From CAYTOJ01 sp964439415 (GTDB taxonomy: Bacteria > Pseudomonadota > Alphaproteobacteria > Rickettsiales > CAZAGG01), in assembly GCA_964439415.1 (NCBI GenBank), contig CAYTOJ010000015.1:1-25140 (forward strand): a stretch of 25,140 nucleotides of DNA, written 5' to 3'. The position numbers and the translations under genes are program-made. Below are positions 14,317-21,473 of this stretch, one piece after another. Below the pieces are notes generated by a model. It made no database searches. It was not told the origin of the DNA and saw only the letters and a list, made by a program, of their open reading frames with translations. Within the stretch, counting starts at the first letter, position 1; each line of letters begins with the position of its first letter.

Positions 14317-15324
14317 ATGAAATTTGAGGGGCGGTTTCCGGATTGCAGGTTAAGGCGTGGGCGTAGCAGCGCCTGGCTGCGCGATCTTTTAGCGGAGAAT
14401 ACTTTAAGCGTGGCTGACCTGGTGTTGCCGGTGTTCGTGACATCAGGCAAGGGGGCGCGGGAGCCGATCAACTCCATGCCAGGCGTTCTGCGTTACAGTG
14501 TGGATACTCTGGTTACACTTGCGCAGCAGGCGAAAAATATTGGTATTCCAGCAATCGCCCTGTTCCCGGTGGTGGATGCAAACTTAAAATCAGATTACGC
14601 TGAGGAAGCTTTAAAGCTGGATAATCTGATCTGCCGCGCTATTGCAGCGGTTAAGGAAAAAGTACCAGGTATAGGAATTATCTGCGACGTTGCGCTGGAT
14701 CCCTATACCAGCCACGGGCACGATGGCCTGATGGAAAACGATATAATCGCCAACGATAAAACAGTTGAGGTGCTATGCAGGCAAGCCCTGATACTGGCGG
14801 GTGCTGGCGCTGATATAGTCGCCCCTTCAGATATGATGGACGGGCGCGTGGGTTGCATCCGGCGCACCCTGGAGGAATCCGGCTTTCAGGACGTAAAGAT
14901 ACTCTCCTACTCTGCCAAGTATGCATCCTGCTTTTACGGGCCTTTCCGCCATGCGGTGGGTTCTGCCGCCAATTTAAAACATGCGGATAAGAAAACCTAC
15001 CAGATGAATCCGGCCAACAGCAATGAAGCCCTGCGGGAAGTCGCTTTAGATATAACTGAAGGGGCTGATGCAGTGATGGTAAAACCTGGGCTGCCATACC
15101 TGGATATAATCAGCCGCATTAAGGCTGAGTTTAATATTCCCGTTTTTGCATATCATGTCAGCGGTGAATACTCCATGCTGAAGCTCGCCGCTGATAACGG
15201 GCTTCTGGACTGGAAGCAAGGGTTAATGGAGTGCCTGCTGGCCTTCAAGCGCGCCGGATGCAGCGGTATATTCACCTACGCCGCGCTGGATGCCGCTTCC
15301 ATGTTGAGGGATAGTACAATATGA
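14317..15324 (+). CDS. hemB: Delta-aminolevulinic acid dehydratase (porphobilinogen synthase)
   Basis: HemB condenses two 5-aminolevulinate molecules to porphobilinogen in heme synthesis. The 335-residue protein has the two Schiff-base lysine motifs, SYSAKYASCFYGPFR and AVMVKPGLPYLD, and the metal/allosteric loop DVALDPYTSHGHDG. In zinc enzymes that loop carries cysteines (DVCLCxYTxHGHCG). Their replacement by Ala, Asp and Asp marks the magnesium-dependent type usual in alphaproteobacteria. The ATG at 14317 is preferred over an in-frame GTG at 14281 because the latter lies inside the repeat hairpin and adds 12 unrelated residues. It overlaps udg in an ATGA junction, so the two are co-transcribed. 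Confidence 0.96.
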   Translation: MKFEGRFPDCRLRRGRSSAWLRDLLAENTLSVADLVLPVFVTSGKGAREPINSMPGVLRYSVDTLVTLAQQAKNIGIPAIALFPVVDANLKSDYAEEALKLDNLICRAIAAVKEKVPGIGIICDVALDPYTSHGHDGLMENDIIANDKTVEVLCRQALILAGAGADIVAPSDMMDGRVGCIRRTLEESGFQDVKILSYSAKYASCFYGPFRHAVGSAANLKHADKKTYQMNPANSNEALREVALDITEGADAVMVKPGLPYLDIISRIKAEFNIPVFAYHVSGEYSMLKLAADNGLLDWKQGLMECLLAFKRAGCSGIFTYAALDAASMLRDSTI

Positions 15325-16238
15325 GCAGTATTGAGAGCATAGAGGCAAAAAAAGCCATACTGGATTTTTATAAAAATTCCGGCGTGGATATTATAGTCAG
15401 CGATAATCCGGTGGACTCATTCGCTGTTCCAGCAACCGCCCCAGCCATGAAAAAAAGCCCACAAAAGTATATTGATAACTCCCCTGACATCGGCACGAAC
15501 TCTCGGCTTCCCCTCCCGTTTACGGGGGGTGAGAAACGCCTTGCGTTTCAGGGGGGGGATATTTCTTCTTCTGGTAATAGCAAACTTCCTACTGCAATTG
15601 CCCCCACTGCGATTATCCAGCCGCTTAATGAAGTGATTGGGCAAGCTGTTGCGTGCGCATCTAAAGCCCACACCGTGCAGGAACTCGGGCAAATGGTGCG
15701 TGAGTTTGAAGGCTGCGCTTTAAAGAAATTCGCCACCAACACAGTATTCTCTGATGGCAACCCTGAGGCGAACATTATGCTGATCGGTGAAGCGCCCGGT
15801 GCCAGTGAGGATGAACAGGGAATCCCCTTCTGCGGCGCAAGTGGTAAGTTACTGGATAAAATGCTGGCAAGCATAAATCTCACCCGCGATAAGGTTTACA
15901 TCAGCAATACCGTATTCTGGCGGCCACCCGGCAACCGCGTTCCCGCTAAAGAAGAACTGACGGTATGTCTGCCGTTTGTGGAGAAGCACATTGCGCTGGT
16001 AAATCCCAAACTGCTGATATTCTGCGGCGGCACGGCAGCCACGCATATGCTGAAAAGCAATACCGGAATTACCAAACTGCGCGGAAAATTCTATAACTAC
16101 AAAAATGACTTTCTGGAGAAGGAAATTCAGGCGGCTGTGCTGTTCCATCCATCCTTCCTGTTGCGCTCCCCCGGCCAGAAACGCCAGGCCTGGCATGATC
16201 TGCAGATGATAGAAGCTGCCCTGGAGCGTGTGGACTGA
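15321..16238 (+). CDS. udg: Type-4 uracil-DNA glycosylase with a translated palindromic repeat in its N-terminal extension
   Basis: Family-4 UDGs excise uracil from DNA. The core (about residues 110-305) shows LIGEAPGASEDEQGIPFCGASGKLLDKML (written in part: GEAPGASEDEQG, PFCGASGKLLD), SNTVFWRPPGNRVPAKEE, and the C-terminal HPSFLLRSPGQKR. Of the four cluster cysteines known in Thermus-type enzymes, only those in GCALKKF and VCLPF are at matching places, so iron-sulfur binding is uncertain. The first ~105 residues form an extension typical of alphaproteobacterial members. Within it, residues 53-84 are encoded by a repeat (15477-15571) that also occurs in non-coding DNA at 18543 and 24996. It starts inside the hemB stop. 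Confidence 0.93.
   Translation: MSSIESIEAKKAILDFYKNSGVDIIVSDNPVDSFAVPATAPAMKKSPQKYIDNSPDIGTNSRLPLPFTGGEKRLAFQGGDISSSGNSKLPTAIAPTAIIQPLNEVIGQAVACASKAHTVQELGQMVREFEGCALKKFATNTVFSDGNPEANIMLIGEAPGASEDEQGIPFCGASGKLLDKMLASINLTRDKVYISNTVFWRPPGNRVPAKEELTVCLPFVEKHIALVNPKLLIFCGGTAATHMLKSNTGITKLRGKFYNYKNDFLEKEIQAAVLFHPSFLLRSPGQKRQAWHDLQMIEAALERVD
15477..15571. repeat. AACTCCCC...TTTCTTCTT palindromic repeat inside udg
   Basis: It starts AACTCCCCTGACATCGGC, shares GGCACGAACTCTCGGCTTCC with 18543-18624, and ends in GGGGGG then ATTTCTTCTT. Internal stems include CCCGT/ACGGG and a perfect GAAACGC (15533-15539) with GCGTTTC (15543-15549). It stays open in the udg frame and encodes IDNSPDIGTNSRLPLPFTGG and following residues. 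Its position in a linker would limit damage to folding. Confidence 0.85.
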
Positions 16239-16320
16239 TTCTGCAGTTGAGTAAATTTCTATTTGTATTATAAGGTATTATGCAAGATACTAATTCTGCA
16301 ATATATGGAGGCATATCAGC

Positions 16321-16971
16321 ATGGCAAAGAATCCTGATCTGGATATTTTTATCAAGGACTCCGTTAAAGCAGGTAAAAAGTTAGACGAAATAAAAAGCAT
16401 TCTTTTTCAGGCCGGGTGGGATGAAAAGCATGTAAATGATAGCCTGGGTTATTTTTATCCGGCTGAATATCCTGTTGCCGTGCCGTACCCTAAAACTTTT
16501 GCCTCACCACGGTTATTCTTTCTGAATTTGTTCAGCTTCCTGCTGTTGTATCTTCTGGCTTACAATGTAGTGGCCATTCTATTCAGTATGCTTGACCATT
16601 ACCTACCTGACGGTTTAGGGCAGTACAAAACTGGCGCATTTTATGAAGAATCTGTCAAAGATGCCATACACGGCTATCTGGCGGTTATTCTTGTTGCGGT
16701 TCCGATGTTATATATCACGCACCGGATTTTAACTAAAGCCATGCAAATGACTAAGCAGGCCATTCCACGCATCCGGCTTATGCTTATATACCTTACCCTT
16801 TTCGCAGGCGCATGTATTATTCTCTGTAATGCCTGCCTGTTTGTTTCTTATTTCCTGAAGGGGGAGCTCAGCCTGCGTTTTGTTATAAAAATATCCATCC
16901 TGAGCGTTATAGTCATTGGATTTTATATGTACTACAGAGGTGCTTTAAAGCAGGACGAGCAGAACGCATGA
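16321..16971 (+). CDS. DUF5671-like integral membrane protein
   Basis: The 216-residue protein has a soluble N-terminal helical segment (about 1-45; VKAGKKLDEIKSILFQAGWD) of the type that often precedes such membrane domains. Four hydrophobic segments follow at about 64-86, 116-134, 152-178 and 186-202. The pattern ESVKDAIHGYLAVILVAVPM, then LIYLTLFAGACIILCN, then GELSLRFVIKISIL fits my recollection of the DUF5671 family, whose function is not known. The ATG at 16321 follows GGAGGCATATCAGC. The stop overlaps the next gene (ATGA), indicating translational coupling with 16968-17468. Confidence 0.7.
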   Translation: MAKNPDLDIFIKDSVKAGKKLDEIKSILFQAGWDEKHVNDSLGYFYPAEYPVAVPYPKTFASPRLFFLNLFSFLLLYLLAYNVVAILFSMLDHYLPDGLGQYKTGAFYEESVKDAIHGYLAVILVAVPMLYITHRILTKAMQMTKQAIPRIRLMLIYLTLFAGACIILCNACLFVSYFLKGELSLRFVIKISILSVIVIGFYMYYRGALKQDEQNA

Positions 16972-17468
16972 AGGATGAAACCATAGGAAAAGCTGCTAGA
17001 TACGCCGGAGCGGGTATTATATTATTTGTCGTGGTCTGGTCGTTTTACATGATTGGAAGCCCAGGTTTGAACCGGGAATTAGGTATAGATAAGCTACGCA
17101 TACAACAGGCTTTTGACACCAGAGACGCGGTAGATGAATACTATAAAATCAAAAAGAAGCTTCCTGCTTCTCTGGATGCATTATTAAAAGAGGCCGCTCA
17201 ACATTCAGGTAAATATGATAATCATGATGGCAAGAATTACAGATTCTACAATGCACTGCGCGATTTGCTAAAAGCATCCAATAATGAATTTTTTAATATA
17301 GAATATAAACCTGATGGTGAGAGCGCTTACAGTATTTGCACCACCTTCTTTCACCCCTGGGGTGCGCGGGACTGCTGTAGGAACAATTGGGAGACTAATA
17401 TCAACGAAAAGTGGAAACACCAGGCTGGCCGCCGTTGCTTTGATTTTGAAGCAAGCGCGGAAGAATAA
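16968..17468 (+). CDS. Hypothetical membrane-anchored protein, partner of the DUF5671-like gene
   Basis: I do not recognise a named family. The 166-residue product has one N-terminal transmembrane helix (about residues 13-30, YAGAGIILFVVVWSFYMIG), so the rest is probably periplasmic. The region after it (IQQAFDTRDAVDEYYKIKKKLPASLDALL) has the look of pilin/pseudopilin-like N-terminal helices with a YY..KKLP segment. The C-terminal part contains four cysteines (ICTTFF, DCC, RCF) that could form disulfides. It overlaps the upstream gene by 4 bp and ends 11 bp before the oxidoreductase gene. Confidence 0.6.
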   Translation: MKDETIGKAARYAGAGIILFVVVWSFYMIGSPGLNRELGIDKLRIQQAFDTRDAVDEYYKIKKKLPASLDALLKEAAQHSGKYDNHDGKNYRFYNALRDLLKASNNEFFNIEYKPDGESAYSICTTFFHPWGARDCCRNNWETNINEKWKHQAGRRCFDFEASAEE

Positions 17469-17479
17469 CAGAAGCTTAG

Positions 17480-18499
17480 ATGTATAAACAAATACAGATA
17501 AACCAGCCGGGTGGCGTGGGGGTGCTGAGTCTGGTGGATGCCTTGAGACCCGTTCTTGCAAAAAATGAAGTTCTGGTGCGGCAGACTGCGGTGGGGGTAA
17601 ATTTTATTGATATTTATATGCGCAGCGGGCTTTATCCCCTGCCATCCTACCCGGCAGTGCCGGGCAAAGAAGCCGCTGGAGTGGTGGAGGAAATCGGCGA
17701 AGCCGTCACACGTTTTAGTGTTGGGGATCGCGTGTGTTATGTAACTGAAAATCCCGGCGCATATGCCACATACCGCGCAATTCCTGAGACTGCGCTGATT
17801 CCCATACCGGACAGCATCCCGGAAGCAATAGCGGCAGGAATGCTGCTGCAAGGCCTTACCGCAAGATTTCTGGTAAAATACACTTATAGAGTAAAGGCTG
17901 AAAGCCGCGTACTGGTTCATGCAGCGGCTGGCGGCGTGGGGAGTATGTTAGTATCGTGGGCGAGTCACCTGGGGGCTACCGTTATCGGCACGGCCGGCAG
18001 TGATGATAAAATAAAGATAGCACTGGAGCATGGCTGCGCCCATGTTATCAACTACCGCACTGAAGATGTCGCCGCCAGGGTTATGGAAATCACCGAAGGC
18101 AAAGGCGTGAACGTGGTATATGACGGTGTCGGCAGGGATACTTTTGCAGCATCACTGGACAGCCTGATGGAACTGGGGCTGATGGTAAGCTTCGGGCAAT
18201 CATCCGGCGCGGTTGCCCCGTTTGATTTGTTACTGCTGAAAGCGAAATCACTGTTTCTCACCCGCCCGCAGGTGTTCAGCTATATCAGAAGCGAAGCGGA
18301 ATATATCACAGGCATACTGGAGGTTTTTGACAAGCTTTTATCGGGGATACTGAAGCCCTCCATCGGCCAGACTTATCATTTTGCCGATGCGGCAAAAGCC
18401 CATGATGACCTGGAGAACCGCCGCACCACTGGCTCCAGTGTGCTGATTATCAGCGAAGAAGCTCTATATCCGAAAACAACGGATACTAAAAACACTTGA
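17480..18499 (+). CDS. qor: NADPH:quinone oxidoreductase, zeta-crystallin type
   Basis: This is a zinc-free medium-chain dehydrogenase/reductase that reduces quinones with NADPH. The 339-residue protein shows the family features GVNFIDIYMRSGLYP, PAVPGKEAAGVVEEIG, GDRVCYV, LQGLTARFLV, the nucleotide-binding loop HAAAGGVGSMLVSWA, and VYDGVGRDTFAASLDSL. The C-terminus is slightly longer than usual: after SSVLIISEEA comes a polar LYPKTTDTKNT tail that runs to the edge of a repeat-rich spacer. The ATG at 17480 has only a weak ribosome site (AGAAGCTTAG). The exact quinone substrate is not determined by sequence. Confidence 0.9.
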   Translation: MYKQIQINQPGGVGVLSLVDALRPVLAKNEVLVRQTAVGVNFIDIYMRSGLYPLPSYPAVPGKEAAGVVEEIGEAVTRFSVGDRVCYVTENPGAYATYRAIPETALIPIPDSIPEAIAAGMLLQGLTARFLVKYTYRVKAESRVLVHAAAGGVGSMLVSWASHLGATVIGTAGSDDKIKIALEHGCAHVINYRTEDVAARVMEITEGKGVNVVYDGVGRDTFAASLDSLMELGLMVSFGQSSGAVAPFDLLLLKAKSLFLTRPQVFSYIRSEAEYITGILEVFDKLLSGILKPSIGQTYHFADAAKAHDDLENRRTTGSSVLIISEEALYPKTTDTKNT

Positions 18500-18542
18500 G
18501 AACGTTTCTGGTATAATCGTTCCTACAGTATAAAAATGGGTG

Positions 18543-18624
18543 TAACTCCCCCCAGGTATCGGCACGAACTCTCGGCTTCCCCCACCGGGCACAAAAGGGG
18601 CTAGGGGGGGGAATCTTTCTTCTT
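18543..18624. repeat. AACTCCCC...TTTCTTCTT palindromic repeat, intergenic copy
   Basis: It shares TATCGGCACGAACTCTCGGC with the copy inside udg, and GGGGGCTAGGGGGGGGAATC-type sequence and CTTTCTTCTT with the copy at 24996-25082. C-runs near the start and G-runs near the end can pair into a long stem. Confidence 0.85.
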
Positions 18625-18741
18625 TCCATAGTAGACTTCTCTCCAAACTCTACTGCGCTGGCAAATTTGCTTGTCACTGGCTGCGCTAAGCTACACAAAT
18701 GAGGCTTACTCATCTGCAAGCTAAGCTTAGCTCTCAAATCC

Positions 18742-18790
18742 GCAGGCTCTATCCAACCATCGGACATATTTAAGCAAATGATGCACTAGT
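18742..18790. repeat. Half copy of the CTAGTACACC-ended element
   Basis: The block GCAGGCTCTATCCAACCATC followed by GGACATATTTAAGCAAATGA and TGCACTAGT matches 23453-23501 at most positions. The opposite arm found in the 23360 copy is absent here, so this is a solo or decayed end. Confidence 0.65.
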
Positions 18791-18914
18791 TTATCGAATG
18801 CAATAGCACTCATAACTGACTTTATAGCACATCTATTCTCAATATGCAAAATAATTGCGCAATTTTACTCACCAAGTATTTGCGCTGCTGCTATACCCTA
18901 TTTTACCGCACGCT

Positions 18915-20183
18915 CTACAATACATATCCGCCGTAGACTGCACGCCCCTGCAAATCCTCCTCAATCCGCAGCAGTTCATTATATTTTGCTATCCGGTCAC
19001 TGCGGCTCATGGAGCCGGTTTTAATCTGTCCGCAGTTTGTTGCCACAGCCAGATGCGCTATTGTGGTATCTTCAGTCTCCCCGGAGCGGTGGGATAATAT
19101 GCAGCGGTAGCCTGCCCGGTGGGCGTTTTCAACTGCCTGCAGAGTCTCACTGAGTGTACCAATCTGGTTTACTTTCACCAGCAGGGCATTGGCTAGGCCA
19201 TCCTTAATTCCCTCAGCCAGAATAGCCGGGTTGGTGACAAATAAATCATCCCCCACCAACTGGATTTTACTGCCCAGTTCCCGGGTTATCAGTTTCCACC
19301 CTGCGTGGTCATCTTCCCCCATCGGGTCTTCAATTGAGCATATAGGGTATGCGTTCACCAGTTTTGTATAGTAGTTCAGCATTCCGGCCTGATCCAGGCT
19401 TAAACCCTCGCCTTCAAGTTCATATTTGCCATTTTTATAGAATTCGCTGGACGCGGCATCCAGGGCTATTTTTACATCGCCCCCTGCATTAAAGCCTGCC
19501 TTGGCTATCGCTTTCATTATATAGTCCAGCGCTTCATCCGCGGATTTCAGATTAGGCGCGAACCCTCCCTCATCCCCCACGGCAGTATTATGCCCGGCAC
19601 TTTTCAGCAGACTCTTCAGGCAGTGGAATATTTCAGCGCCCATGCGCACTGCTTCGCTGAAATCCTGAGCGCCAAACGGCATTATCATGAATTCCTGAAT
19701 ATCAATCGGGTTATCGGCATGGGCACCGCCGTTGATTATATTCATCATAGGGGTTGGCATAGTGCGGGCGCTTACCCCGCCCACGTAGCGGTACAGAGGC
19801 AGCGCGCAGAACTGTGCCGCAGCCTTTGCGGCAGCCAGTGATACGCCCAGGATGGCATTAGCGCCCAGCCTGCCTTTATTTTCAGTGCCATCCAGTTCTA
19901 TGAGTATTGAGTCTATTTTGCTTTGATCCGTTGCATCCATACCTGTTAAAGCATCGGCAATTTCACCATTCACGCAGGCTACGGCACTTCGCACACCCTT
20001 GCCCATGTATCTTTTTGTGTCTCCATCGCGCAGTTCCAGCGCCTCGCGTTTGCCGGTGGAGGCTCCGCTAGGAACGGCGGCACGGCCAGATTCACCACCT
20101 TCCAGATAAATTTCCACTTCAACAGTAGGGTTGCCACGGCTATCAATAATTTCCCGTGCATGAATTTTTTCTATTGCGCTCAC
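18915..20183 (-). CDS. eno: Enolase (phosphopyruvate hydratase)
   Basis: Enolase converts 2-phosphoglycerate to phosphoenolpyruvate and is often part of the RNA degradosome. The 422-residue protein has all hallmarks: REIIDSRGNPTVEVE, SGASTGKREA, the catalytic GDEGGFAPNL, the Mg ligands around SIEDPMGEDD and LVGDDLFVTN, KVNQIGTLSET, and the signature LSHRSGETEDTTIAHLAVAT. I chose the GTG at 20183 because it gives the usual MSAIEKIHARE beginning and has GAGGA five bases upstream. An ATG at 20195 would add MRNQ and place the start over that ribosome site. It is divergent from lpxI across a repeat-filled 249-bp spacer. Confidence 0.97.
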   Translation of the reverse strand: MSAIEKIHAREIIDSRGNPTVEVEIYLEGGESGRAAVPSGASTGKREALELRDGDTKRYMGKGVRSAVACVNGEIADALTGMDATDQSKIDSILIELDGTENKGRLGANAILGVSLAAAKAAAQFCALPLYRYVGGVSARTMPTPMMNIINGGAHADNPIDIQEFMIMPFGAQDFSEAVRMGAEIFHCLKSLLKSAGHNTAVGDEGGFAPNLKSADEALDYIMKAIAKAGFNAGGDVKIALDAASSEFYKNGKYELEGEGLSLDQAGMLNYYTKLVNAYPICSIEDPMGEDDHAGWKLITRELGSKIQLVGDDLFVTNPAILAEGIKDGLANALLVKVNQIGTLSETLQAVENAHRAGYRCILSHRSGETEDTTIAHLAVATNCGQIKTGSMSRSDRIAKYNELLRIEEDLQGRAVYGGYVL

Positions 20184-20213
20184 TTGATTCCTCATAAATT
20201 AAGCGTTTGATAT

Positions 20214-20351
20214 ACTGCTCGCGTTTCAAGTTTGTGGTTTTTTGAGGTTAATCTGCGAGCAGTATATAATGCGCATGGGGCTGGATTGGCGGCCATGCGC
20301 AAAATATAAAAGCTATACCTGTCGCACTCTTGAAGAGCGAAGGGTATAGCT
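20214..20351 (+). repeat. Composite hairpin repeat, copy R3 (P1 + P2 + P3, without middle module)
   Basis: Three stems follow one another. P1 is ACTGCTCGCG (20214-20223) with TGCGAGCAGT (20254-20263). P2 is GCGCATGG (20271-20278) with CCATGCGC (20293-20300), perfect. P3 is AGCTATACCTGTCGC (20311-20325) with GCGAAGGGTATAGCT (20337-20351), two mismatches. This copy shows the basic architecture; in R1 and R2 a ~70-bp module has been inserted within P2. It lies upstream of both eno and lpxI. Confidence 0.85.
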
Positions 20352-20432
20352 TTCTGGCTCACTTGATGCAATACCAAATAATACTTCAAGCGTTCTGGGC
20401 ATATATAAACAGGTTTTAAGGAGAAATATTTT

Positions 20433-21248
20433 ATGTCAGGCAAGCTTGGCATTATCGCTGGCAAAGGAATGCTGCCGGAGAGCCTGATCAGGCATTGCAT
20501 AGCTGAAGGCCGTGAGTATTTCATTCTGGCGATTGAGGGGGAAACCCCGCCTGAATTGCTGCAGAACCATCCGCACGGCTGGGTACGCCTGGCTGCAGTT
20601 GGAGCGGCAATAAAAATGCTGCATAAAAACAATGTAACCGAATTAACGCTTGCAGGCAGAATCAACCGCCCTTCTTTTTCCTCCCTCATGCCGGATATGA
20701 AAGGCGCAAAGCTGCTGGTGCGCATTGCCAGCCGCAGGATCGGCGGGGATGATGCCGTTCTCTCCGCTTTAGTGGAATTTCTGGAGAATGAAGGTTTTAA
20801 AGTCACAGGCGCGCAGGACATTCTGCAAAATCTACTTGCGGAGAAAGGAATATGGGGAAGTCATGCCCCTACAGAGGCAGATATGGTCTGTATTGAGCAG
20901 GGTCTCACAATCGCCCGTGGGATAGGAAAACTTGATATCGGACAAGCTCTTGTCATTCAGGATAATTATGTACTGGGCGTGGAAGCAGCCGAGGGAACTG
21001 ACGGCTTAATAAAGCGCATCAACCCTTATATCAAGCCGGATGCGCCGCCTGCAATATTGATAAAGGTGAGTAAACCCGGGCAGGAAACCAGGGCGGATTT
21101 ACCAGCTATAGGCATTGATACGATTATAAACTGCCATGTAAGTGGCATTAAAGGTATTGCCGCTGAGGCCGGCGGCTGTATAGTGCTGGATAGGCCAACG
21201 TTAATAGCCAGGGCGGATGAGTGTGGCATTTTCCTGATTGGTTTATAA
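20433..21248 (+). CDS. lpxI: UDP-2,3-diacylglucosamine pyrophosphatase LpxI
   Basis: LpxI cleaves UDP-2,3-diacylglucosamine to lipid X in lipid A synthesis and replaces LpxH in alphaproteobacteria. The 271-residue protein has the N-terminal domain beginning KLGIIAGKGMLPESLI, with LAGRINRPSF and GGDDAVLSALVEFLENEGF. The C-terminal catalytic domain contains IGQALVIQDNYVLGVEAAEG, GTDGLIKR, LIKVSKPGQETRADLPAIGI and IAAEAGGCIVLDR; the Asp in ADLPAIG corresponds to the catalytic Asp of the Caulobacter enzyme. AAGGAG stands at a good distance before the ATG. In many alphaproteobacteria lpxI sits between lpxA and lpxB; here it stands alone. It indicates a lipid A-containing outer membrane. Confidence 0.93.
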   Translation: MSGKLGIIAGKGMLPESLIRHCIAEGREYFILAIEGETPPELLQNHPHGWVRLAAVGAAIKMLHKNNVTELTLAGRINRPSFSSLMPDMKGAKLLVRIASRRIGGDDAVLSALVEFLENEGFKVTGAQDILQNLLAEKGIWGSHAPTEADMVCIEQGLTIARGIGKLDIGQALVIQDNYVLGVEAAEGTDGLIKRINPYIKPDAPPAILIKVSKPGQETRADLPAIGIDTIINCHVSGIKGIAAEAGGCIVLDRPTLIARADECGIFLIGL

Positions 21249-21308
21249 ATACCAGGTTGCGCCATCATATCTGAGTGTTTTATACTACCACTATACAATT
21301 ATGGAATA

Positions 21309-21471
21309 TACTCCTAGCGTATCAAGAGTGACATTTTCTTGCGACCGTAAGGGAGCGCGCCGGCGCGGCGGGGGAAGCGCAAAGCGCGGGGGCGGCAGCC
21401 CCTTATATACAAAAGAATATACCCCTGAAATGACATCATTTAAACACACTCTTCACACGATAGGGGTATAT
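21309..21471 (+). repeat. ~160-bp leader repeat with start-codon hairpin, copy 2 (before ilvB)
   Basis: By eye it is about nine-tenths identical to 1031-1191, with the same GC-rich core. The terminal dyad, ATATACCCCT (21417-21426) with AGGGGTATAT (21462-21471), is exactly conserved although the loop sequence differs (CATTGAGA against CTCTTCACA). The right arm again supplies the ribosome site, 2 bp before the ilvB ATG. Confidence 0.8.
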
Positions 21472-21473
21472 CA

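Larger units (their letters stand above)
18500..18914. other. 415-bp convergent spacer between qor and eno, made of repeats
   Basis: It contains an AACTCCCC-type palindromic repeat (18543-18624), short palindromes GCAAATTTGC (18661-18670) and AGCTAAGCTTAGCT (18719-18732), and a half copy (18742-18790) of the element at 23360-23500. Possible reading frames here (e.g. minus 18486-18767) translate the repeats and I do not call them genes. No clear intrinsic terminator was seen for either qor or eno. Confidence 0.7.

Noticed and set aside
18486..18767. 93-residue minus-strand frame in the qor-eno spacer
   Set aside because: It translates through the AACTCCCC palindromic repeat and the half element at 18742; composition is repeat-derived and no ribosome site or family is evident.
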